Assembly: GCA_016708345.1 (NCBI GenBank)
Contig: JADJFX010000002.1
Span: 248,001-312,000 of the forward strand
Direction of reading: 5' to 3'
DNA length: 64,000 bases
From: Candidatus Rhodoferax bjergmarkensis
GTDB lineage: Bacteria; Pseudomonadota; Gammaproteobacteria; Burkholderiales; Burkholderiaceae_C
Position numbers and translations under genes: made by a program. Below, one piece after another: positions 27,323 to 35,934 of the stretch. How positions within the stretch are numbered: the stretch's first letter is position 1; each line of letters opens with the position of its first letter. The notes below the pieces were generated by a model. The model was not told the origin of the DNA and searched no databases. It saw only the letters and a program-made list of their open reading frames with translations.

Positions 27323-28390
27323 TTATGGCGAATCTGCTTGCATCATTTTTTGCAATGCTGCGCTTAATGGCGCACGTAAAACGCCATGCTCGGTGATCAA
27401 GCCGGTGACCAACTCGTGTGGCGTCACGTCAAAAGCCGGATTGCCAACGCGCATGCCAATGGAGGCGGTGCGGATGCCGCCAAAGCCGGTGACCTCTTCG
27501 GGTGCACGCTCTTCAATCTCGACCTGCGCGCCGGTAGGTGTGGCCAGATCAATGGTGGACGAGGGGCAGGCCACGTAAAACGGAATGCCAAAATGTTTGG
27601 CCAAAACAGCCACACCCAAAGTGCCGATCTTGTTGACCACGTCGCCATTGGCGGTGACCCGGTCGGTGCCGACGATCACCAGGTCCACCAAGCCGCGCGC
27701 CATCACACTGGCGGCCATGTTGTCGGTGATCAGGGTCACGTCAATGCCTGCGCTGTCCAGCTCCCACGCCGTCAGGCGCGCACCTTGCAGCAGGGGCCGT
27801 GTTTCATCCGCATAGACCCGAAAGGCGGTGCCGCGCTGGTGCGCCAAATACATGGGTGCCGTGGCGGTGCCCAGGCCCGAGGTGGCCAGCGCACCGGCGT
27901 TGCAGTGGGTGAGCACGCCCATGCCGCTCTTGATAAGCGCCACGCCATGCTGGGCAATGCCGGTGCAAATGGCAGTGTCCTCGGTGTGAATCTTTTGGGC
28001 CTCGGCCACCAATCGGGCATACAGCATGGCGCTGTCAGCTGCGTTCTCGTGCGCGGCCACCGCCAGCATGCGGCGCAAGGCCCAGGCCAGGTTGACTGCG
28101 GTGGGTCGGGATGACTCCAGATAATGGGCCTGATGTTTCAACTGGGCGCGAAACTCGGTCAAAGCCTGATTGCGGTGCGGCTTCATCGCGACGCACAGCC
28201 CATAGGCCGCTGCCACACCAATGGCAGGTGCACCGCGGACCTTGAGTTGCTGGATCGAATGCCAAACCTGCTCTGCACTGTCTTGCCGTTCAATGACGAT
28301 TTCGAGCGGCAGGCGGGTTTGGTCCAGCAGGTAAAGCTCGCCTTCGCGCCATGCGAGCGTGGCGGGCACGGTCTTGTGGGCGGGCTTCAA
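27323..28390 (-). CDS. mtnA: S-methyl-5-thioribose-1-phosphate isomerase
   Basis: A 355-residue eIF2B-like isomerase that turns methylthioribose 1-phosphate into methylthioribulose 1-phosphate. Signatures are KVRGAPAIGVAAAYG, the catalytic cysteine in THCNAGALATSG and the catalytic aspartate in VIVGTDRVTANGDVVNKIGT. The start is TTG at 28390, overlapping the mtnK stop (TTGA), so translation is coupled. No mtnB, mtnC, mtnD or mtnP homologue is in the window. Confidence 0.95.
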   Translation of the reverse strand: MKPAHKTVPATLAWREGELYLLDQTRLPLEIVIERQDSAEQVWHSIQQLKVRGAPAIGVAAAYGLCVAMKPHRNQALTEFRAQLKHQAHYLESSRPTAVNLAWALRRMLAVAAHENAADSAMLYARLVAEAQKIHTEDTAICTGIAQHGVALIKSGMGVLTHCNAGALATSGLGTATAPMYLAHQRGTAFRVYADETRPLLQGARLTAWELDSAGIDVTLITDNMAASVMARGLVDLVIVGTDRVTANGDVVNKIGTLGVAVLAKHFGIPFYVACPSSTIDLATPTGAQVEIEERAPEEVTGFGGIRTASIGMRVGNPAFDVTPHELVTGLITEHGVLRAPLSAALQKMMQADSP

Positions 28391-29616
28391 GCGCGAACCC
28401 AGTCGAGCACCTGGGCCATGCTACTGACCTCGTGGCGCTGCAGCAGCAGGCGTTTGGCCATGCGCAGGGCTGCCACTTCGGCCTTGGCGCGGGTCTGCGG
28501 GTCTTCAATGCCCGCAATCTCGGCTACTTTGGCCAGGCCCAGTACGCGGCGCACCATTTCGCAGCCGGCAAAACCAAGGCTGTCATTCCACAAGCGGCGC
28601 ATGAAACTCTCGCGAAAGGCTTGTGCGCTCAGGCCATCGAGGTCGCGGCCAGTAAAACCTTGGCCGTCCTTTTCTTGCTGTTGCCACAGGGTCATAAACT
28701 TGTCGGCAAACTGGTCCCAGCATTGGGCGGCCGTCTCCAGCAGCCAACCCTGGGTGGCTATGGCGCTGGCACCCCCGCGAGCTTCCTGGCCGTGCCAGGC
28801 CAGGAAAAAATTGGCCAGCAAAATGCCCACGTCAAAACCCATGGGACCGTAAAACGCGAACTCGGGGTCGATGACAAAGGTTTCCTGCGCGTTGACCATG
28901 ACCGAGCCCACATGCAAGTCGCCGTGCAACAAGGTTTCAGCGCGGGTCATGAAGGCGTATTTGAGTTCGCCCACGGCTGCGCGCACCAAGGGGTTGCGCT
29001 GGATGCCATCGATGGCCTCGCGGGCCAAAGCGGTGTTGTAGGCATTGGTGGCACTGTCGTCATAGGGGTGGGTGAAGATCAGGTCTTCAGTGATTTTGCA
29101 CAGCTCAATGTTGGTGTACTGCTTGACGGCCTCTTTCTTGGCATCAAAGCCCAGGTACAGGTCACTGCCATAAAACAGGCTTTGCGCCATGAAGGTGGAA
29201 AGGTGGTCCGCCACGTTCTCAAACGTGTGGCCGTCCATCAAGGCCCCGCGCAAAATGCGGTGGGTGCCAAGGCGCTCCATCACACAGGCCGACAGGTCGG
29301 CGTCGCCGTGAAATACTTCGGGCACATGCTGCGGGCACAAGGCCCGGAAGTGGCGCAGTGCGGCAGTTTCAATGTCCATGCGGTGGCGCGTCAAAGGCCA
29401 CGATTCACCAACCACCCGCAAGTACGGAACCGCCTGCTTGAGTACCACCGTCTCACTGGGCTGGCGACGGTTGCTGACCAGGTACACAAAATTGAGGTTA
29501 CCGTCGCCAACCTCGGTGACCTCAAGATCGTCAAAATCCGAGAAGCGTTCACGCATGGCGGGAATCGATTGCAGGTAGGCGGGGACATCGGCTTCGGTCA
29601 GGCGGCGAAATTCCAT
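28387..29616 (-). CDS. mtnK: Methylthioribose kinase
   Basis: A 409-residue kinase of the aminoglycoside phosphotransferase fold. It has the nucleotide-binding VGDGNLNFVYLV near 37, the catalytic loop LLHGDLHVGSVM near 232 and the metal-binding IDPEFAFYGPMGFDVG near 250. It phosphorylates methylthioribose (or 5-deoxyribose) at C1, feeding MtnA. It lies 25 bp after the GntR gene and overlaps mtnA, so gntR-mtnK-mtnA looks like one transcript. Confidence 0.94.
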   Translation of the reverse strand: MEFRRLTEADVPAYLQSIPAMRERFSDFDDLEVTEVGDGNLNFVYLVSNRRQPSETVVLKQAVPYLRVVGESWPLTRHRMDIETAALRHFRALCPQHVPEVFHGDADLSACVMERLGTHRILRGALMDGHTFENVADHLSTFMAQSLFYGSDLYLGFDAKKEAVKQYTNIELCKITEDLIFTHPYDDSATNAYNTALAREAIDGIQRNPLVRAAVGELKYAFMTRAETLLHGDLHVGSVMVNAQETFVIDPEFAFYGPMGFDVGILLANFFLAWHGQEARGGASAIATQGWLLETAAQCWDQFADKFMTLWQQQEKDGQGFTGRDLDGLSAQAFRESFMRRLWNDSLGFAGCEMVRRVLGLAKVAEIAGIEDPQTRAKAEVAALRMAKRLLLQRHEVSSMAQVLDWVRA

Positions 29617-29640
29617 GGTTTCAGTTCTCCTAGGGGATGC

Positions 29641-30297
29641 TCAGTAGCTTGGGTTGGCTGCGTCAAGTCCGTTCTTGAAATGCTCCTGCATTCTTTGCCG
29701 GGCTGCAGATGCGTCTCGCGCCGAAATAGCGGCCATGATGGCGCGGTGTTCGCTCAAGGACTCGTTCATGCGCCCCGACTTGAGCAGTGAGTGGTGGCGG
29801 TTGAGCTTCATCACCTTGCGCAGGTCGGCCACCATCTGGTCGCGCCAGCGGTTGTTGGCAATCTCCAGCAGTTGCATGTGAAAGCGTTCGTTGATTTCAA
29901 AAAAGCGTTCGCAGTTTTCTGCATTGGGCTGGGCCGACGCTTCCAGCTCATTGTGCAGGGCTTGCAATTGGGCAATGTGGGCGTCGGATGCTATGGCTGC
30001 CACCACACCGGCGGCGTCGGCTTCGAGCAGGCCCAGCAGGTGGTACACATCGGCCAGGTCGCGCTCCGACACTTCAGTCACGTAAGCACCACGGCGCACC
30101 TTCATGGTGACCAAGCCCTCGGCGGCCAGCACCTTCAGTGCCTCACGCAAGGGGGTGCGGCTGATGCCATAGGCTTTGGCAATGCTCAGTTCGTCAATCC
30201 AGCTGCCGGGTTCCAGCTCGCGCCTGAAAATACGCTGGCGCAGCCGTTCGGCCACTTCTTCATAAAGTGCGCGGGGGGAAAGGGAGCGCTCTGGCAT
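29641..30297 (-). CDS. GntR family regulator, FCD subfamily
   Basis: About 218 residues. The N-terminal winged helix shows LYEEVAERLRQRIF, SIAKAYGISRTPLREALKVLAAEGLV and RRGAYVTEV. The C-terminal FCD ligand domain has the metal-ligand pattern with FEINERFHMQLLE and EHRAIMAAI. Starts at 30297 or 30315 are possible. It is divergent from the methylmalonyl-CoA mutase gene and runs ahead of mtnK-mtnA, so it could control either or both; FCD regulators commonly bind small acids. Confidence 0.88.
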   Translation of the reverse strand: MPERSLSPRALYEEVAERLRQRIFRRELEPGSWIDELSIAKAYGISRTPLREALKVLAAEGLVTMKVRRGAYVTEVSERDLADVYHLLGLLEADAAGVVAAIASDAHIAQLQALHNELEASAQPNAENCERFFEINERFHMQLLEIANNRWRDQMVADLRKVMKLNRHHSLLKSGRMNESLSEHRAIMAAISARDASAARQRMQEHFKNGLDAANPSY

Positions 30298-30326
30298 GGC
30301 GCGGATTGTAAGCATGGCATCATATT

Positions 30327-30356
30327 TTGAATCAATAATTACAAATATCGTAAAAT
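30327..30356 (+). promoter_or_regulatory. Predicted sigma70 promoter of the methylmalonyl-CoA mutase gene
   Basis: TTGAAT (30327-30332) and TAAAAT (30351-30356) are separated by 18 bases in an AT-rich stretch of the divergent intergenic region. Transcription would begin near 30363. A small palindrome, ATACACGTAT at 30393-30402, lies downstream and resembles the GTAT/ATAC half-sites of some FCD-type GntR operators. Confidence 0.45.
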
Positions 30357-30452
30357 CTTCAGCTTTGCTGATGCAAACCTGAGGCTGTTTGGATACACGT
30401 ATGTCTTGTGTCAGCAGCCTCTGCCGATCAACCCACCGCGAACCACGCCGCC

Positions 30453-32612
30453 ATGACCTCAAAAAATCCTGAATTCCAGAATGCCAGTCTTGAGTCCTGG
30501 GCCAAAGCGGCCGCCAAGTCCGCTCCGGGGGGCAATGTGGATGCCCTGAATTGGGTCACGCCTGACGGTATCACGGTCAAGCCGCTGTACACGGCAGCAG
30601 ACACCGCTGAGCTACCCCATACCAACACGCTGCCCGGCTTTGAGCCGTATTTGCGTGGCCCGCAGGCCACCATGTACGCCGTGCGCCCGTGGACCATTCG
30701 CCAGTACGCCGGTTTTTCCACCGCTGAAGAGTCCAACGCGTTTTACCGCAAAGCGCTGGCTGCGGGAGGGCAGGGGGTATCGGTGGCGTTTGATCTTGCA
30801 ACCCACCGGGGTTATGACAGTGACCATCCCCGTGTGACGGGCGACGTGGGCAAAGCCGGTGTGGCGATTGATTCGGTCGAGGACATGAAGATTTTGTTCG
30901 ACCAGATACCGCTGGACAAAGTATCAGTCTCCATGACCATGAACGGCGCGGTGCTGCCCGTGCTGGCCGGTTACGTGGTGGCGGCCGAAGAGCAGGGCGT
31001 TGCGCAGGACAAGCTCAGTGGAACCATTCAGAATGACATTCTGAAAGAGTTCATGGTGCGCAACACCTATATCTACCCGCCCGCGCCTTCCATGCGAATC
31101 ATTGGCGACATCATCGAGTACACGGCCAAGAACATGCCCAAGTTCAACTCGATCAGCATTTCTGGCTACCACATGCAGGAAGCCGGGGCCAACCAGGCGC
31201 TGGAACTGGCCTTTACGCTGGCCGATGGCAAGGAATATGTGAAAACCGCCATTGCCAAAGGCATGGACGTGGACGACTTTGCCGGGCGCCTCTCGTTTTT
31301 CTGGGCGATTGGCATGAACTTCTATTTAGAAGTGGCCAAGATGCGTGCCGCGCGCTTGCTGTGGTGCCGCATCATGAAAGGCTTTGACGCCAAATCACCC
31401 AAGAGCCTGATGCTGCGCACCCACTGCCAGACCAGCGGCTGGTCATTGACAGAGCAAGACCCCTACAACAACGTGGTGCGCACCACCATTGAGGCGATGG
31501 CGGCGGTGTTTGGCGGCACGCAAAGCCTGCATACCAATGCACTTGACGAAGCCATTGCGCTGCCCACCGAGTTTTCCAGCCGCATTGCGAGAAATACGCA
31601 ACTGATCATTCAGGAAGAGACCCACATTACCAGCGTGGTCGACCCTTGGGCTGGCAGCTACATGATGGAAAAGTTGACGCAGGACATGGCCGACGCCGCC
31701 TGGACCATCATTGAAGAAGTTGAAGCCATGGGCGGCATGACCAAAGCCGTGGACAGCGGCTGGGCCAAGCTCAAGATTGAAGCGGCTGCGGCCCAGAAGC
31801 AGGCCCGCATTGACAGTGGCAAAGATGTCATCGTGGGCGTCAACAAGTACAAGCTCAAGACGGAAGACGCCATCGAGTCGCGTGACATCGACAACGTGGC
31901 GGTACGTGACGGGCAGATTGCACGCCTGCAAAAAATCAAGGCAAATCGTGACTCTGCGCAGGTAGAACAAGTGCTGGCAGCTATCACTTTGGGAGCGGAA
32001 GAGGGGTCTGGCAACTTGCTCGATCTGGCCATCAAAGCCATTCGCTTGCGCGCCACGGTGGGCGAAGTGAGTGATGCCCTTGAAAAAGTTTACGGGCGCC
32101 ACCGCGCCGACACACAAAAGGTGACCGGCGTGTATGCAGCTGCTTATGACTCGGCCGAAGGTTGGGAACTCCTCAAGAAAGAAATAGCCGACTTTGCCGA
32201 ACAAGAAGGTCGCCGCCCCCGGGTGATGATTGCCAAGCTGGGCCAGGACGGCCATGACCGGGGCGCCAAAGTGGTGGCCACCGCGTTTGCCGATCTGGGT
32301 TATGACGTGGACATGGGCCCGCTGTTCCAGACCCCCGAGGAGTGCGCCCGTCAGGCGATTGAAAACGACGTGCATGCAGTGGGCGTCTCGACCCTGGCCG
32401 CCGGACATAAAACCCTTGTGCCAGCCATTGTGCAGGCGCTCAAGGCGCAGGGCGGCGATGACATCGTGGTGTTCGTGGGTGGCGTCATTCCGCGTCAGGA
32501 TTACGACATGCTGTATGAGGCCGGTGTCAAAGGAATTTATGGGCCGGGCACGCCGGTGCCGGCCAGCGCCAAGGATGTGCTGGAGCAGATCAAGAAGGCT
32601 TTGGCAAATTGA
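30453..32612 (+). CDS. scpA: Methylmalonyl-CoA mutase
   Basis: A 719-residue single-chain mutase that rearranges (R)-methylmalonyl-CoA to succinyl-CoA with adenosylcobalamin. The catalytic barrel occupies about 1-560 (RPWTIRQYAGFSTAEESN, DLATHRGYDSDHPRV, the HCQTSGWSLTEQDPYNN block). The B12-binding domain has AKLGQDGHDRGAKV, whose His coordinates cobalt, plus VGVSTLAAGH and FVGGVIP. The ATG at 30453 is preferred; a GTG at 30408 would add 15 residues. It is the first gene of the propionyl-CoA pathway set. Confidence 0.96.
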   Translation: MTSKNPEFQNASLESWAKAAAKSAPGGNVDALNWVTPDGITVKPLYTAADTAELPHTNTLPGFEPYLRGPQATMYAVRPWTIRQYAGFSTAEESNAFYRKALAAGGQGVSVAFDLATHRGYDSDHPRVTGDVGKAGVAIDSVEDMKILFDQIPLDKVSVSMTMNGAVLPVLAGYVVAAEEQGVAQDKLSGTIQNDILKEFMVRNTYIYPPAPSMRIIGDIIEYTAKNMPKFNSISISGYHMQEAGANQALELAFTLADGKEYVKTAIAKGMDVDDFAGRLSFFWAIGMNFYLEVAKMRAARLLWCRIMKGFDAKSPKSLMLRTHCQTSGWSLTEQDPYNNVVRTTIEAMAAVFGGTQSLHTNALDEAIALPTEFSSRIARNTQLIIQEETHITSVVDPWAGSYMMEKLTQDMADAAWTIIEEVEAMGGMTKAVDSGWAKLKIEAAAAQKQARIDSGKDVIVGVNKYKLKTEDAIESRDIDNVAVRDGQIARLQKIKANRDSAQVEQVLAAITLGAEEGSGNLLDLAIKAIRLRATVGEVSDALEKVYGRHRADTQKVTGVYAAAYDSAEGWELLKKEIADFAEQEGRRPRVMIAKLGQDGHDRGAKVVATAFADLGYDVDMGPLFQTPEECARQAIENDVHAVGVSTLAAGHKTLVPAIVQALKAQGGDDIVVFVGGVIPRQDYDMLYEAGVKGIYGPGTPVPASAKDVLEQIKKALAN

Positions 32613-32614
32613 CT

Positions 32615-32642
32615 ACAGTATGTTTGTGTGTTGAAATACTGT
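32615..32642. promoter_or_regulatory. Inverted repeat upstream of the toxin-antitoxin pair, operator candidate
   Basis: ACAGTAT at 32615-32621 and ATACTGT at 32636-32642 form a perfect 7-bp inverted repeat whose arms are 21 bp apart centre to centre, two helix turns. It begins 3 bp after the mutase stop and ends 35 bp before the antitoxin start. Ribbon-helix-helix antitoxins usually repress their own promoter at such sites. Confidence 0.45.
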
Positions 32643-32676
32643 CATACAAAATACATCTGCAAACAAGGAGTACGCC

Positions 32677-33018
32677 ATGTCTGCTCTGTCTATAAGGCTC
32701 AGCCCCGAAATTGAAAAACGCCTGGAGCTGGAGGTGGGCCGCCTCAAGGTCACCAAATCCAAGTTCGTGCAAGATTTGCTGGAATGCGCCTTGGCTCCCA
32801 AGGACTCCGTGGCACTGCTGATGCAGGCGCGTGCGCAATACGGGTTGGATGACCTGGCACAAGCCGCAGTCACTACCAACAAGGCGGCTCAGGTGAAAGC
32901 CTTGGCGCGCGAAGCGGTGCAGAAAAAGCATGCCGCAGAAAAAGCGCAGGCCGACCACACGGCCTCATCTGCACCCGTACCCATGGTCGCGGAACCCGTG
33001 GCGAAGTACGGGAAATGA
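32677..33018 (+). CDS. Ribbon-helix-helix antitoxin-like protein
   Basis: A 113-residue protein whose first 45 residues fit a ribbon-helix-helix DNA-binding domain (LSIRLSPEIEKRLELEVGRLKVTKSKFVQDLL). A charged, Ala/Lys-rich C-terminal part would wrap the toxin. A strong AAGGAG site precedes the ATG, and the stop overlaps the PIN gene by four bases (ATGA). The arrangement is that of VapB in VapBC modules. It separates the mutase gene from meaB together with the next three genes. Confidence 0.8.
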   Translation: MSALSIRLSPEIEKRLELEVGRLKVTKSKFVQDLLECALAPKDSVALLMQARAQYGLDDLAQAAVTTNKAAQVKALAREAVQKKHAAEKAQADHTASSAPVPMVAEPVAKYGK

Positions 33019-33434
33019 AATACGCCTTGTTGGATACCAGCGTGATGGTGGCATTTTTTGACATCAAAGAAGAGCGCCATGCCTTGTACACATCCAAGCT
33101 GCGCGCCGCGCAAGCCCAAGGCCGGCATTTGGTGACCACTTGGCCTTGCATTTCGGAGGCCAGTTACATCCTGTCGCCGGCAGGGCATTTTGCGCTTTTG
33201 AACTGGATTACGGCGGGTGGGACGTTGGTTAGCGACATTGAACTGGCGGACTTGCCCAAGATGGTGGAGTACATGCAAAGCTACACCGAACCGGGCAAAT
33301 CGCTGGCCGACTTGGCCGACGTATCGCTGGTCTGGTTGGCACAGAAGCTCGATTGCACCCACATCCTTACCGAAGACCGTAGAGACTTTTTGCGCTACCG
33401 CCTACCCGATGGGCGCGGGTTTGAGATTTTGTGA
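33015..33434 (+). CDS. PIN-domain toxin, VapC-like
   Basis: A 139-residue PIN nuclease. The acidic active-site residues are in LLDTSVMVAFFD (residue 7), ISEASYIL (about 48), SLADLADVSLVWLA (about 100) and HILTEDRRDF (about 118). PIN toxins of this type cut tRNA or rRNA and are held in check by the upstream antitoxin. The pair looks complete. Confidence 0.85.
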   Translation: MKYALLDTSVMVAFFDIKEERHALYTSKLRAAQAQGRHLVTTWPCISEASYILSPAGHFALLNWITAGGTLVSDIELADLPKMVEYMQSYTEPGKSLADLADVSLVWLAQKLDCTHILTEDRRDFLRYRLPDGRGFEIL

Positions 33435-33449
33435 AGGGTGGGTGTAGCC

Positions 33450-33899
33450 ATGCCATTGAACAATCCATTCGCTGCCCCTGACTTTGATATGCAGGACATC
33501 CGTGGTTCCCAGTACGAGTTGATGAACCCTGTTCAAACCATCTTGCGTTGGGAAGGATTCGGGTATTTGTTGGTGGCATGTGCGGTATACCAGTCGCTGG
33601 GTCACTCGTGGTGGCAGTTTTTTGCATGGTTTTTTCTCCCAGACATCGCCATCTTGGTATACGTTTTTGCCAATGCGCGCGTGGGAATGTGGGCGTATAA
33701 CCTGACCCACAGCAGCGTGGGTGCCGCTGCAGTGGGGCTCGCTGGAGTGGTGCTGCAGTGGCCCTTGTGCTGGCAAATCAGCCTGATATGGTTTGCCCAC
33801 ATTGGATTTGACCGCGCCTTAGGCTATGGGCTGAAGTTCCCGCTCGGTTTTCGGGTTACCCATTTGGGTGTACTCAAGGGTATGGTTGACAAGTCATGA
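33450..33899 (+). CDS. DUF4260 membrane protein
   Basis: About 149 residues with the DUF4260 pattern: FFLPDIAILVYVFANARVGMWAYNLTHS and, at the C terminus, HIGFDRALGYGLKFP followed by FRVTHLG. Three or four hydrophobic segments are visible. The role is unknown. The ATG at 33450 has a G-rich site upstream; a GTG at 33438 is also in frame. It is part of the accessory block between the mutase and meaB genes. Confidence 0.78.
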   Translation: MPLNNPFAAPDFDMQDIRGSQYELMNPVQTILRWEGFGYLLVACAVYQSLGHSWWQFFAWFFLPDIAILVYVFANARVGMWAYNLTHSSVGAAAVGLAGVVLQWPLCWQISLIWFAHIGFDRALGYGLKFPLGFRVTHLGVLKGMVDKS

Positions 33900-33957
33900 A
33901 GACCGATCGAATCACGTCAATGGCTCCGCGCCGATCAAAGTGCAGAAAAGTATTCCT

Positions 33958-34854
33958 ATGACCAAAGTCACTATTCAGAAACAAAAATCAGGTCAGTCCG
34001 AGTTTGTGCGTTGGTTTGGCCCGCTGATTCAGGCCCTCAAGGACCTGGGCGGCTCGGCTGCACCTCGGGAAGCTTTGGAAAGGATTGCGGAAATTGAAAA
34101 AGTACCCGACGCCTTGCGCAACGAAATACTTAGTTCTGGGCAAGAGCGTTTTTACAACCAGGTCCATTGGGCCAGGCAGTACCTTGTATGGGAGGGGTTG
34201 ATTGATTCTGGAAAACGGGGCGTCTGGACTCTCACGCCGAAGGGCTTGGATACAAATTTGGATGCGGCAGCAGCACGCAACATCTTTCTTGAGCAGGTTC
34301 GTAAGCGCGCTGCGATTAAGAAGCCAACCGCATTTGCACCCGACAGTGTTTCAGATGGTGACGACAAACCAGAGGACACGCCCCAATCGGATGAAGATGC
34401 CAGTTTGCAACGCTTTTTGGCTGTAGTGAAAGCTTTGTCTCCGAACGGATTTGAGCGCTTGAGCATGCGCCTTTTGCGTGAAGCAGGATTTGAACGTGTA
34501 TCTGTAACTGGCCGATCCAATGATGGCGGTATTGATGGGGTAGGGGTGCTGCAATTAAATGACCTGGTGAGCTTTAACGTGGTCTTTCAGTGCAAAAAGT
34601 GGGAGGGCTCGGTGCCCCCAAAGGAAATTCGTGACTTGCGGGGCGCAATGGCGGGGCGCGCTGAAAAAGGTATCTTTCTGACCACCAGTACGTTTACCAG
34701 CAACGCGCGGGTAGAGGCTGAGCGACCGGGTGCAGTTCCGATTGAATTGGTGGACGGTGAAAAGTTGTTCGACATGTTTAAGCGCTATGAATTGGGACTC
34801 AAGCCCAGAACAGTGTTTGATATTGATTTGGCATTCTTCGAGCAGTTCCGATAA
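33958..34854 (+). CDS. Mrr-type restriction endonuclease (type IV)
   Basis: About 298 residues. The N-terminal winged-helix Mrr_N domain (about 12-105) includes YNQVHWARQYLVWEGLIDSGKRGVW. The C-terminal PD-(D/E)XK nuclease has SPNGFERLSMRLLREAGFE, then the catalytic NDGGIDGVG and VFQCKKW. Mrr enzymes cut methylated or otherwise modified DNA. The ATG at 33958 gives a start like other Mrr proteins. The stop directly abuts the meaB start (TAA then ATG), so it has been placed neatly in the operon. Confidence 0.88.
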   Translation: MTKVTIQKQKSGQSEFVRWFGPLIQALKDLGGSAAPREALERIAEIEKVPDALRNEILSSGQERFYNQVHWARQYLVWEGLIDSGKRGVWTLTPKGLDTNLDAAAARNIFLEQVRKRAAIKKPTAFAPDSVSDGDDKPEDTPQSDEDASLQRFLAVVKALSPNGFERLSMRLLREAGFERVSVTGRSNDGGIDGVGVLQLNDLVSFNVVFQCKKWEGSVPPKEIRDLRGAMAGRAEKGIFLTTSTFTSNARVEAERPGAVPIELVDGEKLFDMFKRYELGLKPRTVFDIDLAFFEQFR

Positions 34855-35868
34855 ATGAGCAACCTTATGGATGGCCCGCAGATGATTGGCGCATTGCTAG
34901 ATGGTGGCAAGTCGGCAGCCCAGCGCAGGTCAATAGCCAAAGCCATCACCCTGCTCGAATCCACCCGCGCCGACCACCGCGCGCAGGCCGATGAACTGCT
35001 CACCGCGCTGCTGCCTTACACCGGCAAGTCGCTGCGCCTGGGCATCAGCGGCGTGCCGGGTGTGGGCAAATCTACCTTTATCGAAGCAATCGGCCTGTAC
35101 CTTATTCAAAAAGGCCACCGCGTGGCGGTGTTGGCGGTTGATCCAAGCAGCACGGTGTCGGGCGGCTCCATCCTGGGGGACAAAACCCGCATGGAGCACT
35201 TGTCGGTGCACGAAAAAGCCTACATCCGCCCCAGCCCGTCCAGCGGCACGCTGGGCGGTGTGGCCGAGAAAACCCGCGAGGCCATGCTGGTGTGCGAGGC
35301 GGCGGGTTATGACGTGGTGATCGTCGAAACGGTGGGTGTAGGTCAGTCTGAGACCGCCGTGCAGGGCATGACCGATATGTTTGTGTTGATGCAGTTGCCC
35401 AATGCGGGCGACGATCTGCAAGCCATCAAGAAAGGTGTGATGGAACTGGCCGATCTGGTGGTCATCAACAAGGTGGACATTGACGCCATGGCGGCGCAGC
35501 GGGCGCAGTTGCAGATCACGGCGGCGATGAAATTGCTGGGCATGTTTGGCGCGCATGACCAGGTTAGCTGGCACCCCAAGGCGATCCAACTTAGCGCCTT
35601 GAACGCCCAGGGGGTGGATTCATTTTGGGCGGCGGTGATGGAATTCAAAATGCTGCAAACCGCCAATGGCAAGCTGGCGGCCAGGCGTCAGCAGCAATCT
35701 CTGGCCTGGATGTGGCAGCGCATCGAGGCGGGTTTGAAACAGGCCTTTCGCCAGCACCCCAAGGTGCAGGCCATGCTGCCAGCGCTGACCCAGGAGGTGC
35801 TGGAGGGCCGGGTGGCGGCCTCCACTGCAGCACGAAATCTGCTGTTTGCGCACATGGAACGTGCGTGA
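34855..35868 (+). CDS. meaB: Methylmalonyl-CoA mutase-associated GTPase MeaB
   Basis: A 337-residue G3E-family GTPase (also annotated ArgK) that protects and reloads the B12 mutase. It has the P-loop GVPGVGKST (about 64-72), VDPSSTVSGGSILGDKTRM, the switch region VIVETVGVGQSE and the guanine motif NKVD. The C-terminal helical dimerisation part is complete. Its partner mutase lies 2.2 kb upstream, beyond the accessory genes. Confidence 0.95.
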   Translation: MSNLMDGPQMIGALLDGGKSAAQRRSIAKAITLLESTRADHRAQADELLTALLPYTGKSLRLGISGVPGVGKSTFIEAIGLYLIQKGHRVAVLAVDPSSTVSGGSILGDKTRMEHLSVHEKAYIRPSPSSGTLGGVAEKTREAMLVCEAAGYDVVIVETVGVGQSETAVQGMTDMFVLMQLPNAGDDLQAIKKGVMELADLVVINKVDIDAMAAQRAQLQITAAMKLLGMFGAHDQVSWHPKAIQLSALNAQGVDSFWAAVMEFKMLQTANGKLAARRQQQSLAWMWQRIEAGLKQAFRQHPKVQAMLPALTQEVLEGRVAASTAARNLLFAHMERA

Positions 35869-35871
35869 GCA

Positions 35872-35891
35872 GCTATAAAAGTAATAGCAAT
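35872..35891. repeat. Dispersed repeat, copy 4
   Basis: GCTATAAAAGTAATAGCAAT, an exact match to the copy at 20941, sits 3 bp after the meaB stop in the 66-bp gap before pccB. Confidence 0.6.
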
Positions 35892-35934
35892 CGAATTCAC
35901 AAGACAATTACGACTTCGCAAAGAGAGAAAAACC

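Noticed and set aside
31960..32010. Another copy of the dispersed repeat inside the mutase gene (CAGCTATCACTTTGGGAGCG)
   Set aside because: Only one short word is shared and the encoded residues fit normal mutase conservation.
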